Source of the DNA: Limnohabitans sp.
Lineage (GTDB): Bacteria > Pseudomonadota > Gammaproteobacteria > Burkholderiales > Burkholderiaceae_C
NCBI GenBank assembly: GCA_018883305.1
Contig: VEQI01000246.1
Location: forward strand, 1 to 5,351
Direction of reading: 5' to 3'
Length of the DNA stretch: 5,351 bases
Below the pieces are notes generated by a model that ran no database searches, was not told the origin of the DNA, and saw only the letters and a list, made by a program, of their open reading frames with translations. Positions 1 to 5,351 of this stretch are shown here, in pieces. The position numbers and the translations under genes are program-made. Numbering within the stretch: position 1 is the first letter of the stretch; every line of letters starts with the position of its first letter.

Positions 1-1
1 C

Positions 2-379
2 TACATGGTGGGCATGACGGTGTGCTATGACATGCGCTTTCCCGCGCTCTACCGTGACTTGGCGCTAGCGGGTGCCCAACTCATCACGGTGCCATCTTCA
101 TTCACGGTCCCCACTGGCCAAGCGCACTGGCATGTGCTGCTCAGGGCCCGTGCCATTGAAACAGGCTGCTTTGTCCTGGCGCCGGCACAACACGGCGTGC
201 ATGAAGACGGACGCGAAACGTATGGCCACTCCGTGGTGATCAACCCTTGGGGTGAGGTGGTGGCCGAGCAGGCTGACGGCGAAGGCCTGTTGATGGCCAC
301 GCTGGATCTGAACCAGACAGCGCAGGCGCGCAAGCGTGTGCCCAGCTTGCAGCACGCACGTCCCTACCACCCGCCCTGA
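2..379 (+). CDS. Carbon-nitrogen hydrolase (nitrilase superfamily, Nit1/Nit2-like amidase), C-terminal part
   Basis: This is the C-terminal 125 residues of a nitrilase-superfamily amidohydrolase; its 5' half lies before the window. The visible part holds the nucleophile motif VCYDMRFP, with the catalytic Cys codon at 23-25. It is followed by the family-typical blocks VPSSFTVPTG, HWHVLLRARAIE, GRETYGHS and INPWGEVVAE, and a C-terminal LQHARPY. The catalytic Glu and Lys of the Glu-Lys-Cys triad lie in the missing half. Family members are about 270 residues, so roughly 145 codons are absent. The CYDxRFP and TVPTGxAHW pattern fits the bacterial relatives of Nit1/Nit2, which hydrolyse deaminated glutathione or omega-amides such as 2-oxoglutaramate. 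This would be a cytosolic metabolite-repair role; the exact substrate is inferred. The gene converges on the SDR gene with one base between stops, so it is probably not part of the acyl-CoA operon. Confidence 0.93.
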   Translation, partial: YMVGMTVCYDMRFPALYRDLALAGAQLITVPSSFTVPTGQAHWHVLLRARAIETGCFVLAPAQHGVHEDGRETYGHSVVINPWGEVVAEQADGEGLLMATLDLNQTAQARKRVPSLQHARPYHPP

Positions 380-380
380 G

Positions 381-1271
381 TCAAGACAGCGCTTTGGGCG
401 GCGTGTACAGCGGAAAGCCGTTGAAGGGGAAACTGTTGCGCGCCGGCTCCAGCTTCCAGGTGTGCCTGGCGGTGGGCACGCCCCCATCCACGCGCAACAC
501 GGCACCACTGATGAACCCCGCAGCCGGCGAAAGCAAATACACCACGGCAGAGGACAGCTCTGCCTCGGTGCCGAATCGTTGCAAAGGCACTTTGGCGCGC
601 AGATCGCGCAACAAATCCTGATAACTCTGGTCGTAGGTATCGATGCCTGCGGAGGCAATCCAGCCGGGTGCCACAGCGTTGACCCGCACACCACTGGCGC
701 CCCACTCGCAGGCGGCGGTCTCGGTGAAGTTCATCACGCCACCACGGGCCGCGCCGGAGTGACCCATGCCTGGCATGCCACCCCAGATGTCGGCCAGCAT
801 GTTCACAATGCTGCCACCGGCCTTTTCCATCCACTGCACATAGCATTCACGTGAGAACAGAAACGTGCCGTGCAGGTTGTTGCGCACCACGGCGTCCCAG
901 CCCTTGAGCGAGATATCGCGCAAGGGTGCCGGGTATTGTCCGCCCGCGCAATTGAACAACCCATGAATGGCGTGATGTTGCGCCAGAATGGCTTGCACCG
1001 TCTCCTTGACCGAGTCTTCCTGCCGAATGTCGCAACTGTGCAGGCTGATGCGCGACGCCATCTCTGGGTAGGCCTGCAGCAACTCTTGCTGCACCCCCTG
1101 CAGCTTTTCCAGTTGACGCCCTACCAAAGCCAATGACGCGCCCAGGCTGGCCAGCTCATGCGCCGTGCAACGTCCCAACCCACTGCCGGCACCGGTGATG
1201 ACAATGGTCTGCCCTTCAAACAGATCGGGACGAAAAACGGAGCGGTAGCGTTGTGCGGCAGTGGCGTTCAT
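381..1271 (-). CDS. SDR family oxidoreductase, PECR/2,4-dienoyl-CoA reductase-like
   Basis: A complete 296-residue classical-type short-chain dehydrogenase/reductase. The Rossmann nucleotide-binding motif TGAGSGLG is at residues 26-33. GRQLEKL at 51-57 carries an Arg after strand 2, which suggests NADP(H). CDI at 80-82 contacts adenine, NCAGGQYPAP spans 107-116, NNLHGTF spans 131-137 and APGW is at 201-204. NCAGGQ, the HSGAAR block (171-176) and a C-terminal extension beyond VDGG (261-264) resemble peroxisomal trans-2-enoyl-CoA reductase (PECR) and 2,4-dienoyl-CoA reductases more than ordinary ketoreductases. The canonical catalytic Ser, Tyr and Lys positions appear to be A160, S172 (with H171 beside it) and R176. 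The expected role is reduction, or reverse oxidation, of an unsaturated or hydroxy acyl-CoA in the pathway encoded by this operon. The start is an ATG overlapping the ligase stop by 4 nt (ATGA). No Shine-Dalgarno is visible, so translation is probably coupled. The substrate is unknown. Confidence 0.93.
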   Translation of the reverse strand: MNATAAQRYRSVFRPDLFEGQTIVITGAGSGLGRCTAHELASLGASLALVGRQLEKLQGVQQELLQAYPEMASRISLHSCDIRQEDSVKETVQAILAQHHAIHGLFNCAGGQYPAPLRDISLKGWDAVVRNNLHGTFLFSRECYVQWMEKAGGSIVNMLADIWGGMPGMGHSGAARGGVMNFTETAACEWGASGVRVNAVAPGWIASAGIDTYDQSYQDLLRDLRAKVPLQRFGTEAELSSAVVYLLSPAAGFISGAVLRVDGGVPTARHTWKLEPARNSFPFNGFPLYTPPKALS

Positions 1272-2923
1272 GGTGGTGTGTGTCGAGCAGCGGTACGCGT
1301 CTTTTTGGCGCGCAGGTCAATCATGCCAGAGGTCTGTCGAGGGTCGGTGCCCGGTTCAAAGATCTGGTGCTTTTGCATTTTCTGGGTGCCGGTCACGGGG
1401 ATCTCTGTGGTGAACCACAACCACCCCGGCGCTTTGTAATAAGCCATTTGCGCATTGCAGTGCGACAGCAAGTCGGCGATGAGGGCATCGTCCGCCTGCG
1501 TGGGTGCGGTGACGCCTGGCTTGAGCACCAAGCAGGCCAGCACTTCCTCTTCACGCAATTCGTCCGGCACCGCCAGCACAGCGGCTTGCGCCACCTGCGG
1601 GTGAGATTGCAGCACAGCCTCCACCTCAGCGGCCGCAATGTTCTCGCCCGAGCGACGAATAATGTTCTTGCGGCGCTCCACAAAGTGCAGCAGCCCATCC
1701 GGATCACGGGTCACAATATCCCCGGTGTGAAACCAGCCACCGCGCCAGGCCTGCTCGGTGGCCTCGGGATCATCCAAGTAGCCGCTGAAGCAGTCATGAC
1801 GTGGCGCGTCCGCGCTGTGCCGAACGACCAGCTCGCCTGGCAGGCCATCCGCCAGGTCCTGGTCCTGATCATCGACGATGCGGATCTCCATGCCGGGTTG
1901 CACGCGCCCAAAGGCGCGTGTGCCCACACGACGCGGCTCATCGGCATCGATCACGGCACGCACCCACTCGGTCATGCCCCAGATCTCCACCAGCGGATAC
2001 CCGAAACGTTGTTCGAACTCGGCATGTCGCTGCGGGTCGATGCCTGCCCCGATGCCGAACTTCACCTGATGTGCGCGCTCCAGCGGATGCGCCGCCTGGT
2101 TGAGTAACACAGGCACCACCACGCCCAGATAGTGGATCACGGTGGCGCGCGATTCATGCACCTCGGTGAACCAGCGCGAGGCCTGGAACCGATCCGCCTG
2201 AATCTGGCAATTGCCTTTGAGCAAGGCGCAGAACAAGGAGAACACCGACGAGTTGACGTGAAACACCGGCAAGGGGTTGTAGATGCGCTCACACGCCTCC
2301 TCAAAGGCGGCCAAGCCACCGCGTGAGGCATACCAGGCGCCAGCCGCCAGCTCATAACGATGCGACAACATGCAGCCTTTAGGCCGCCCCGTGGTGCCCG
2401 AGGTGTAGAGCACCGACGCAATGCTTTGCGGCGTGGCCTCAAACACGGTGGCGCGTTGAGCGGGTGCAGGCCAGTCGCCCGCATGGTCCAGCAAGATCAC
2501 CGGGGGGCGATGCGCACTGGCTTGCAAGGCCTGCTCCAGCAAGGGCATCAAGTCAGACACCGCCATGATCATGTCCATGCGGGTGTGCTCAATGACATAG
2601 GCCATCTCGCGTGGACGATGGTCCGGGTTGAGTGGGACACAGCACACCCCGACATGGTTCATGGCCAGCTTGTGCAAAAAATGCTCGGGCCGGTTGTCCA
2701 GCAACACCCCCACCCGATGCCCATCGCCATAGCCCGCCTGCGCATAACGCTGTGCCAACTCACGGACACGCTCGGCCACGTCCGCAAATGTCCATTCCAC
2801 CCCTTGCGGCCAGTAGCGTCGTTGCGCATGGGCGGGCACGGCCAGAAACGGACGATCACCCCACCGCCTGGCGGCTTCAAAGAGCGCTTGGCCAATGGTG
2901 GGATGTGCGTTGAAGTCGATCAT
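1268..2923 (-). CDS. AMP-forming acyl-CoA ligase (ANL superfamily, CaiC-like)
   Basis: A complete 551-residue adenylate-forming acyl-CoA synthetase that should convert a carboxylic acid, ATP and CoA to acyl-CoA, AMP and PPi in the cytosol. The ANL core motifs appear in order. The phosphate loop YTSGTTGRPKG is at 173-183, IWGMTE (A5) at 314-319 and GWFHTGD (A7) at 396-402. The hinge region RRKNIIRRSGEN (A8) is at 417-428, and the C-terminal lysine segment GTQKMQK is at 512-518, with K515 as the expected adenylation lysine. The RRxNxIxRxGEN hinge has Asn where most family members have Asp. It resembles carnitine/crotonobetaine-CoA ligase (CaiC), but nothing here points to carnitine itself as substrate. 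The gene starts 14 nt after the dehydrogenase stop, with a strong GGGGAGGG ribosome binding site. Its stop overlaps the SDR start. As the activating enzyme of the operon it suggests the pathway begins from a free acid; chain length and branching are not readable. Confidence 0.95.
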   Translation of the reverse strand: MIDFNAHPTIGQALFEAARRWGDRPFLAVPAHAQRRYWPQGVEWTFADVAERVRELAQRYAQAGYGDGHRVGVLLDNRPEHFLHKLAMNHVGVCCVPLNPDHRPREMAYVIEHTRMDMIMAVSDLMPLLEQALQASAHRPPVILLDHAGDWPAPAQRATVFEATPQSIASVLYTSGTTGRPKGCMLSHRYELAAGAWYASRGGLAAFEEACERIYNPLPVFHVNSSVFSLFCALLKGNCQIQADRFQASRWFTEVHESRATVIHYLGVVVPVLLNQAAHPLERAHQVKFGIGAGIDPQRHAEFEQRFGYPLVEIWGMTEWVRAVIDADEPRRVGTRAFGRVQPGMEIRIVDDQDQDLADGLPGELVVRHSADAPRHDCFSGYLDDPEATEQAWRGGWFHTGDIVTRDPDGLLHFVERRKNIIRRSGENIAAAEVEAVLQSHPQVAQAAVLAVPDELREEEVLACLVLKPGVTAPTQADDALIADLLSHCNAQMAYYKAPGWLWFTTEIPVTGTQKMQKHQIFEPGTDPRQTSGMIDLRAKKTRTAARHTPP

Positions 2924-2926
2924 GCG

Positions 2927-2934
2927 CCCTCCCC
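2927..2934 (-). promoter_or_regulatory. Ribosome binding site of the acyl-CoA ligase
   Basis: On the minus strand the sequence GGGGAGGG sits 3 nt before the ligase ATG (2923-2921), with core GGAG about 6-8 nt away. It lies entirely in the 14-nt gap after the dehydrogenase stop codon. It supports the chosen start and independent ribosome loading on the second gene of the operon. Confidence 0.75.
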
Positions 2935-2937
2935 GTC

Positions 2938-4152
2938 TCAGGTCCGAAGCAATTCGCCCGCGATGATGAGCTTGCGCACTTCGGTGGTGCCCGCGCCAAT
3001 CTCCAGCAGTTTGATGGAACGATACAGACGGTTGATCTCCGACTCCCAGATGTAGCCACTGCCGCCATGAATTTGCACGGCCTCGTTGAGCACCAGATTC
3101 ATGGTGTCAGCGGCGTGCATCACAGAGGCGGCAGTGATCTTGTGGATCTCGCCCCGACCCGCATCGCCCTGGGCCGCAATGGCACTGGCGGCGCGCAAGG
3201 CCTGGTAGGTGAACACACGCATGGACTCCACCCACACGTACATGGAAGCCAACTTGTCCTGCACCATCTGGAAGTTCGCGATGGGCTGCTTGAACTGCTC
3301 ACGCACGCGTGCGTAATCCACGGACAGCGCCAGCGCGCGCTCCGCAATGCCCAGACACAGCGGGGCAATCATGGCGCGCTCCAGGTCCAGGCCACTCATC
3401 ACGATCTTCACGCCCGCATCTTCTTCTCCTACCCGGTTGGCCACGGGCACGCGGCAGTTGTCAAACACCAGTTCCGCTGTCTGGCTGCCACGAAAGCCCA
3501 TCTTGGTGAGTTTTTGTGCCACCCGAAAGCCAGGGAAGTCACGCTCGACAATGAATGCAGAAATGCCCTTCGAGCCACGCTCGGGTGAGGTCTTGGCGTA
3601 CACCAGCAACACATCCGCCACCGGACCGTTGGTGATGTAGATCTTGGTGCCGTTGAGCAAGTAATGATCTCCGGCCAGCGTGGCCGTGGTGCGCATGGCG
3701 CCCAGTGCATCCGATCCCGCTCCGGGCTCTGTCAACCCCAATGCGCCAATGGCCTCGCCACTGCATAGCCGGGGCGCGTAACGGGACAACTGCGCCTCGC
3801 TGGCGTTGCGCAGCAGGTTGTGAAGACACAGGTTCTCATGGGCCACCCAGCTCAGCGCCAGTGCATGGTTCCAGCGGCCAAACGCCTGCAACACCAGACC
3901 GCTGGTGAAGAGATCCGCCTCGGAACCGCCCCAACGGGCAGGTGCTGTGATGCCAAAGTAACCCTGCTTGCCCAACAATGGAAACGCTTGCGGAGGCCAC
4001 CACTCCTCGTTGTCCATGCGCTGGGCCAAGGGATAGAGCTCGTGCTGGGCAAAGCGGTCCGCTTGATGCAGAACTTCTTGCTCGGCATCGGACAGACCGG
4101 CAAATAACTGGGCCGCACCGCCCTGGACGGTGGAGGTAAAGGATTCAGACAT
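2938..4152 (-). CDS. Acyl-CoA dehydrogenase, isovaleryl-CoA dehydrogenase type
   Basis: A complete 404-residue FAD-dependent acyl-CoA dehydrogenase, first gene of the leftward operon. It should introduce an alpha,beta double bond into an acyl-CoA and pass electrons to electron-transfer flavoprotein. Family blocks in order are an alpha-helical N-terminal domain (about 20-130), LTEPGAGSD (140-148), NGTKIYITNG (167-176), KMGFRGS (217-223), REQFKQPI (284-291) and IHGGSGYI (361-368). Two features point to the isovaleryl-CoA dehydrogenase branch. SGLDLER (253-259) carries Glu at 258, matching the catalytic base position of human IVD. EIGAGTTEVRK (384-394) has Ala387 where medium-chain enzymes carry the catalytic Glu of YEGT. 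A branched or isoprenoid-like substrate (isovaleryl-, citronellyl- or similar CoA) is therefore inferred. I did not assign liuA or atuD because neither can be separated without alignment. The ATG start has GGGAG 5 nt upstream. Confidence 0.95.
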   Translation of the reverse strand: MSESFTSTVQGGAAQLFAGLSDAEQEVLHQADRFAQHELYPLAQRMDNEEWWPPQAFPLLGKQGYFGITAPARWGGSEADLFTSGLVLQAFGRWNHALALSWVAHENLCLHNLLRNASEAQLSRYAPRLCSGEAIGALGLTEPGAGSDALGAMRTTATLAGDHYLLNGTKIYITNGPVADVLLVYAKTSPERGSKGISAFIVERDFPGFRVAQKLTKMGFRGSQTAELVFDNCRVPVANRVGEEDAGVKIVMSGLDLERAMIAPLCLGIAERALALSVDYARVREQFKQPIANFQMVQDKLASMYVWVESMRVFTYQALRAASAIAAQGDAGRGEIHKITAASVMHAADTMNLVLNEAVQIHGGSGYIWESEINRLYRSIKLLEIGAGTTEVRKLIIAGELLRT

Positions 4153-4157
4153 AGCAA

Positions 4158-4162
4158 CTCCC
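4158..4162 (-). promoter_or_regulatory. Ribosome binding site of the acyl-CoA dehydrogenase
   Basis: Minus-strand GGGAG lies 5 nt before the ATG at 4152-4150. It decides the start in favour of this ATG over another ATG at 4184-4182. That upstream ATG is out of frame with the dehydrogenase and has no Shine-Dalgarno. Confidence 0.7.
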
Positions 4163-4169
4163 GCTCTTC

Positions 4170-4184
4170 ATGAGCATGGCTCAT
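4170..4184. repeat. Palindrome 1, ATGAGC-ATG-GCTCAT (candidate operator)
   Basis: A perfect inverted repeat with 6-bp arms and a 3-nt centre. Its core TGAG-N5-CTCA is shared with the palindrome at 4237-4249. It lies between the candidate leftward promoter and the dehydrogenase start, where a bound repressor could block elongation or initiation. A T-run follows at 4184-4188 on the plus strand. No gene is read into it from the left, so a transcription terminator is unlikely. Confidence 0.55.
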
Positions 4185-4215
4185 TTTTAAGTGACCATGA
4201 ATGGGGGTGCACTAG

Positions 4216-4236
4216 GTTAAACACCAACTATTTAAC
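4216..4236. repeat. Inverted repeat GTTAAA-N9-TTTAAC
   Basis: Perfect 6-bp arms at 4216-4221 and 4231-4236 flank a 9-nt spacer. The left arm read on the minus strand (TTTAAC) is also the candidate -10 element for the leftward operon. It may be a further regulator site or simply reflect A/T-rich promoter sequence; 6-bp arms are short enough to arise by chance. Confidence 0.35.
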
Positions 4237-4245
4237 TGAGTTCAA
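4216..4245 (-). promoter_or_regulatory. Candidate sigma-70 promoter for the dehydrogenase-ligase-SDR operon
   Basis: On the minus strand a -35-like TTGAAC (4245-4240, four of six consensus bases) is followed after 18 nt by a -10-like TTTAAC (4221-4216, four of six). Transcription would start near 4209, giving a leader of roughly 55 nt. The -35 element lies inside the palindrome at 4237-4249, which fits repression by occlusion. The match is modest and no transcript data are available. Confidence 0.35.
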
Positions 4246-4249
4246 CTCA
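4237..4249. repeat. Palindrome 2, TGAGTT-C-AACTCA (candidate operator)
   Basis: A perfect 13-bp palindrome with 6-bp arms and a single central base. It shares TGAG-N5-CTCA with the palindrome at 4170-4184, and the centres (4243 and 4177) are 66 bp apart. It overlaps the candidate -35 of the leftward operon and lies 43 nt before the start codon of the biotin carboxylase, so a bound factor could affect both directions. Confidence 0.6.
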
Positions 4250-4292
4250 CTAAACTGCCACCACCTCCCCTTTACTCAGGGCAAAGACACCC

Positions 4293-5351
4293 ATGCAAAC
4301 ACCCCTGTTTCAGACCGTCCTGGTGGCCAACCGGGGCGAGATTGCCGCCCGCATCGTTCGCAGTCTCCAGGCCCAGGGCATCCGGGCTGTGGTGATCTAT
4401 CACGCCATGGATGCGGCTGCACCTGCGGTTCAACGGGCAGATCAGGCCATTGAAATCACCGGTATCACACCCGTGGCGGCCTATCTTGACAGTGAACAAA
4501 TTCTGACGGCCGCACGCGCCTGTGGCGCGCAAGCCTTGCACCCGGGCTACGGCTTCCTGTCAGAGAACGCCGATTTTGCGCGCGCCTGTGAATCACAAGG
4601 GGTGCGCTTCATCGGCCCACGGCCTGAGGCCATTGAGCTCATGGGGGACAAAGTACGCGCACGCGCCTTTGTGCAACAGCAGGGATTTCCAGTAGCGCCC
4701 TCCGCCATCGAAGACGACGACCCCGACACTTTTTTGGCACGTGCACAAGCCGTGGGCTTTCCCCTGCTCATCAAACCCGCAGCCGGTGGCGGCGGCAAGG
4801 GCATGCGCGTGGTGCGTCAACCCGATCAACTGGCCTCAGAAGTGGTGCGTGCCCGCAGCGAGGGGCAGCGTTATTTTGGTGACGGTCGCTTGTACGTGGA
4901 ACGCTACATCGAGAACCCGCGTCACATTGAAGTGCAGGTGTTGGGCGACCACCACGGCCACTTGGTTCATCTGTATGAACGCGAATGTTCCGTGCAACGG
5001 CGCTTTCAAAAGATTGTGGAGGAGAGCCCTTCGCCGGCACTCACACCGCAACGACGTGCTGAGATTTGTGACACTGCGGCCGGCATTGCGCGCAGTGCCG
5101 GTTACACCAATGCGGGCACGGTGGAATTCATTTATGCCGACAGCGGCGAGTTCTATTTCCTGGAAATGAACACCCGCCTGCAAGTGGAGCACCCGGTCAC
5201 GGAAGCCTTGCTGGGCCTGGACCTGGTGGCCCAGCAAATTCGCATCGCGGCCGGGGCGCCATTGCCTTTCACGCAAACCGAGCTCACCCCCACCGGCCAC
5301 GCCCTGGAGTGCCGGATTTACGCCGAAGACCCCGCCGCCGGTTACTTGCCC
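4293..5351 (+). CDS. Acyl-CoA carboxylase alpha subunit, biotin carboxylase domain (N-terminal 353 codons)
   Basis: The open frame runs off the window end. The visible part is the biotin carboxylase domain, which carboxylates biotin using ATP and bicarbonate before a carboxyltransferase passes the carboxyl to an acyl-CoA. VANRGEIAARI is at 11-21, HPGYGFLSEN at 83-92 and MGDK at 117-120. The ATP-grasp segment IKPAAGGGGKGM is at 160-171, with K161 and the glycine loop. ENPRHIEVQV is at 207-216 and RECSVQRRFQK at 230-240, with K240 at the bicarbonate-binding lysine position. EMNTRLQVEHP is at 291-301, with E291, N293, R295 and E299, and CRIYAEDP is at 340-347. F238 replaces the His found in E. 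coli AccC. The end of the domain and any biotinyl domain are outside, so AccC-type and the methylcrotonyl- or geranyl-CoA carboxylase alpha type cannot be separated directly. The divergent IVD-type dehydrogenase favours a catabolic carboxylase. In-frame TAA at 4251 leaves ATG 4293 as the only good start. Confidence 0.94.
   Translation, partial: MQTPLFQTVLVANRGEIAARIVRSLQAQGIRAVVIYHAMDAAAPAVQRADQAIEITGITPVAAYLDSEQILTAARACGAQALHPGYGFLSENADFARACESQGVRFIGPRPEAIELMGDKVRARAFVQQQGFPVAPSAIEDDDPDTFLARAQAVGFPLLIKPAAGGGGKGMRVVRQPDQLASEVVRARSEGQRYFGDGRLYVERYIENPRHIEVQVLGDHHGHLVHLYERECSVQRRFQKIVEESPSPALTPQRRAEICDTAAGIARSAGYTNAGTVEFIYADSGEFYFLEMNTRLQVEHPVTEALLGLDLVAQQIRIAAGAPLPFTQTELTPTGHALECRIYAEDPAAGYLP

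Larger units (their letters stand above)
4153..4292. promoter_or_regulatory. Divergent intergenic regulatory region
   Basis: These 140 nt separate the start codons of the leftward dehydrogenase operon and the rightward biotin carboxylase gene, so both promoters should lie here. The region is visibly richer in A/T than the flanking genes. It contains three short perfect inverted repeats (4170-4184, 4216-4236 and 4237-4249), listed separately. I see no tRNA, riboswitch or convincing small gene. For the rightward gene I found no confident -35/-10 pair. Its nearest purine-rich element is AGGG at 4278-4281, 11 nt before the ATG, which is a weak ribosome binding site. Confidence 0.75.

Noticed and set aside
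98..694. Minus-strand open frame (198 codons) spanning the convergent junction
   Set aside because: It overlaps both the amidase and the SDR in non-coding frames and is Cys/Arg/Pro-rich with no motif.
1253..2107. Long plus-strand open frame (284 codons) antisense to the acyl-CoA ligase
   Set aside because: The opposite strand encodes an ANL ligase with every core motif in order. The antisense translation is rich in His, Arg and Gln with no recognisable domain, as expected for a GC-rich shadow frame.
2360..3055. Plus-strand open frame (231 codons) across the ligase/dehydrogenase junction
   Set aside because: It is antisense to two well-supported genes, has low-complexity composition and no family motif.
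3852..4184. Minus-strand frame from the ATG at 4184, overlapping the dehydrogenase start; considered as a leader peptide or upstream ORF
   Set aside because: It has no Shine-Dalgarno and runs 110 codons out of frame through the dehydrogenase N-terminus. Its ATG is simply part of palindrome 1.
4170..4188. Hairpin followed by T-run read as an intrinsic terminator
   Set aside because: A 6-bp stem with a 3-nt loop is weak, and no rightward gene ends just before it. Its match to the second TGAG-N5-CTCA palindrome suits an operator better.
4251..4256. TAAACT as a -10 element for the biotin carboxylase gene
   Set aside because: No acceptable -35 lies 16-18 nt upstream, so I did not annotate a rightward promoter.
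4130..4453. Plus-strand frame through the intergenic region into the biotin carboxylase
   Set aside because: It overlaps the well-supported biotin carboxylase in another frame and its translation matches nothing recognisable.
1..5351. A defence system, mobile element or other wholly new system
   Set aside because: All five genes belong to known metabolic families, with no transposase, integrase, direct-repeat array or unexplained large region. The novelty here is limited to regulation and pathway assignment.

Overview
The window is GC-rich and tightly packed. It looks like a chromosomal fragment from a beta-proteobacterium, probably Burkholderiales (Comamonadaceae- or Alcaligenaceae-like). 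That guess rests on the GC-rich third positions, the gene types and the style of the proteins; no rRNA or other marker gene is present to confirm it. No RNA genes, insertion sequences, CRISPR arrays or phage genes were seen. The longest stretch without a coding region is 140 nt.

Layout from left to right. Positions 2-379 (+) hold the C-terminal half of a nitrilase-superfamily amidohydrolase. It converges, with a single base between the two stop codons, on a three-gene operon read leftwards. In transcription order the operon is an isovaleryl-CoA-dehydrogenase-type acyl-CoA dehydrogenase (4152-2938), an AMP-forming acyl-CoA ligase of the CaiC-like type (2923-1268) and a PECR/DECR-like short-chain dehydrogenase/reductase (1271-381). 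The dehydrogenase and ligase are 14 nt apart, and the ligase and reductase overlap by 4 nt (ATGA). A 140-nt divergent regulatory region (4153-4292) separates this operon from a rightward biotin carboxylase gene (4293 to the window end). That gene is the alpha subunit of an acyl-CoA carboxylase, and only its first 353 codons are visible.

Read together, the genes describe a CoA-thioester catabolic route. The ligase activates a carboxylic acid, the IVD-type dehydrogenase makes an alpha,beta-unsaturated, probably branched, acyl-CoA, and a biotin-dependent carboxylase can carboxylate such a product. The reductase would handle an enoyl-, dienoyl- or hydroxyacyl-CoA intermediate. Leucine degradation (Liu) and acyclic terpene utilisation (Atu) both use the dehydrogenase-plus-carboxylase logic. 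The ligase and SDR make an Atu-like or other branched-acid pathway at least as plausible as plain leucine degradation. The substrate cannot be fixed from this window, because the carboxyltransferase, hydratase and regulator are not in view.

The most notable non-coding signal is a pair of matching 13-bp palindromes (TGAG-N5-CTCA), centred 66 bp apart in the divergent promoter region. They are good candidate operators for a regulator controlling both transcription directions. The protein-level feature most worth a second look is the SDR, whose canonical Ser-Tyr-Lys catalytic positions are all substituted.
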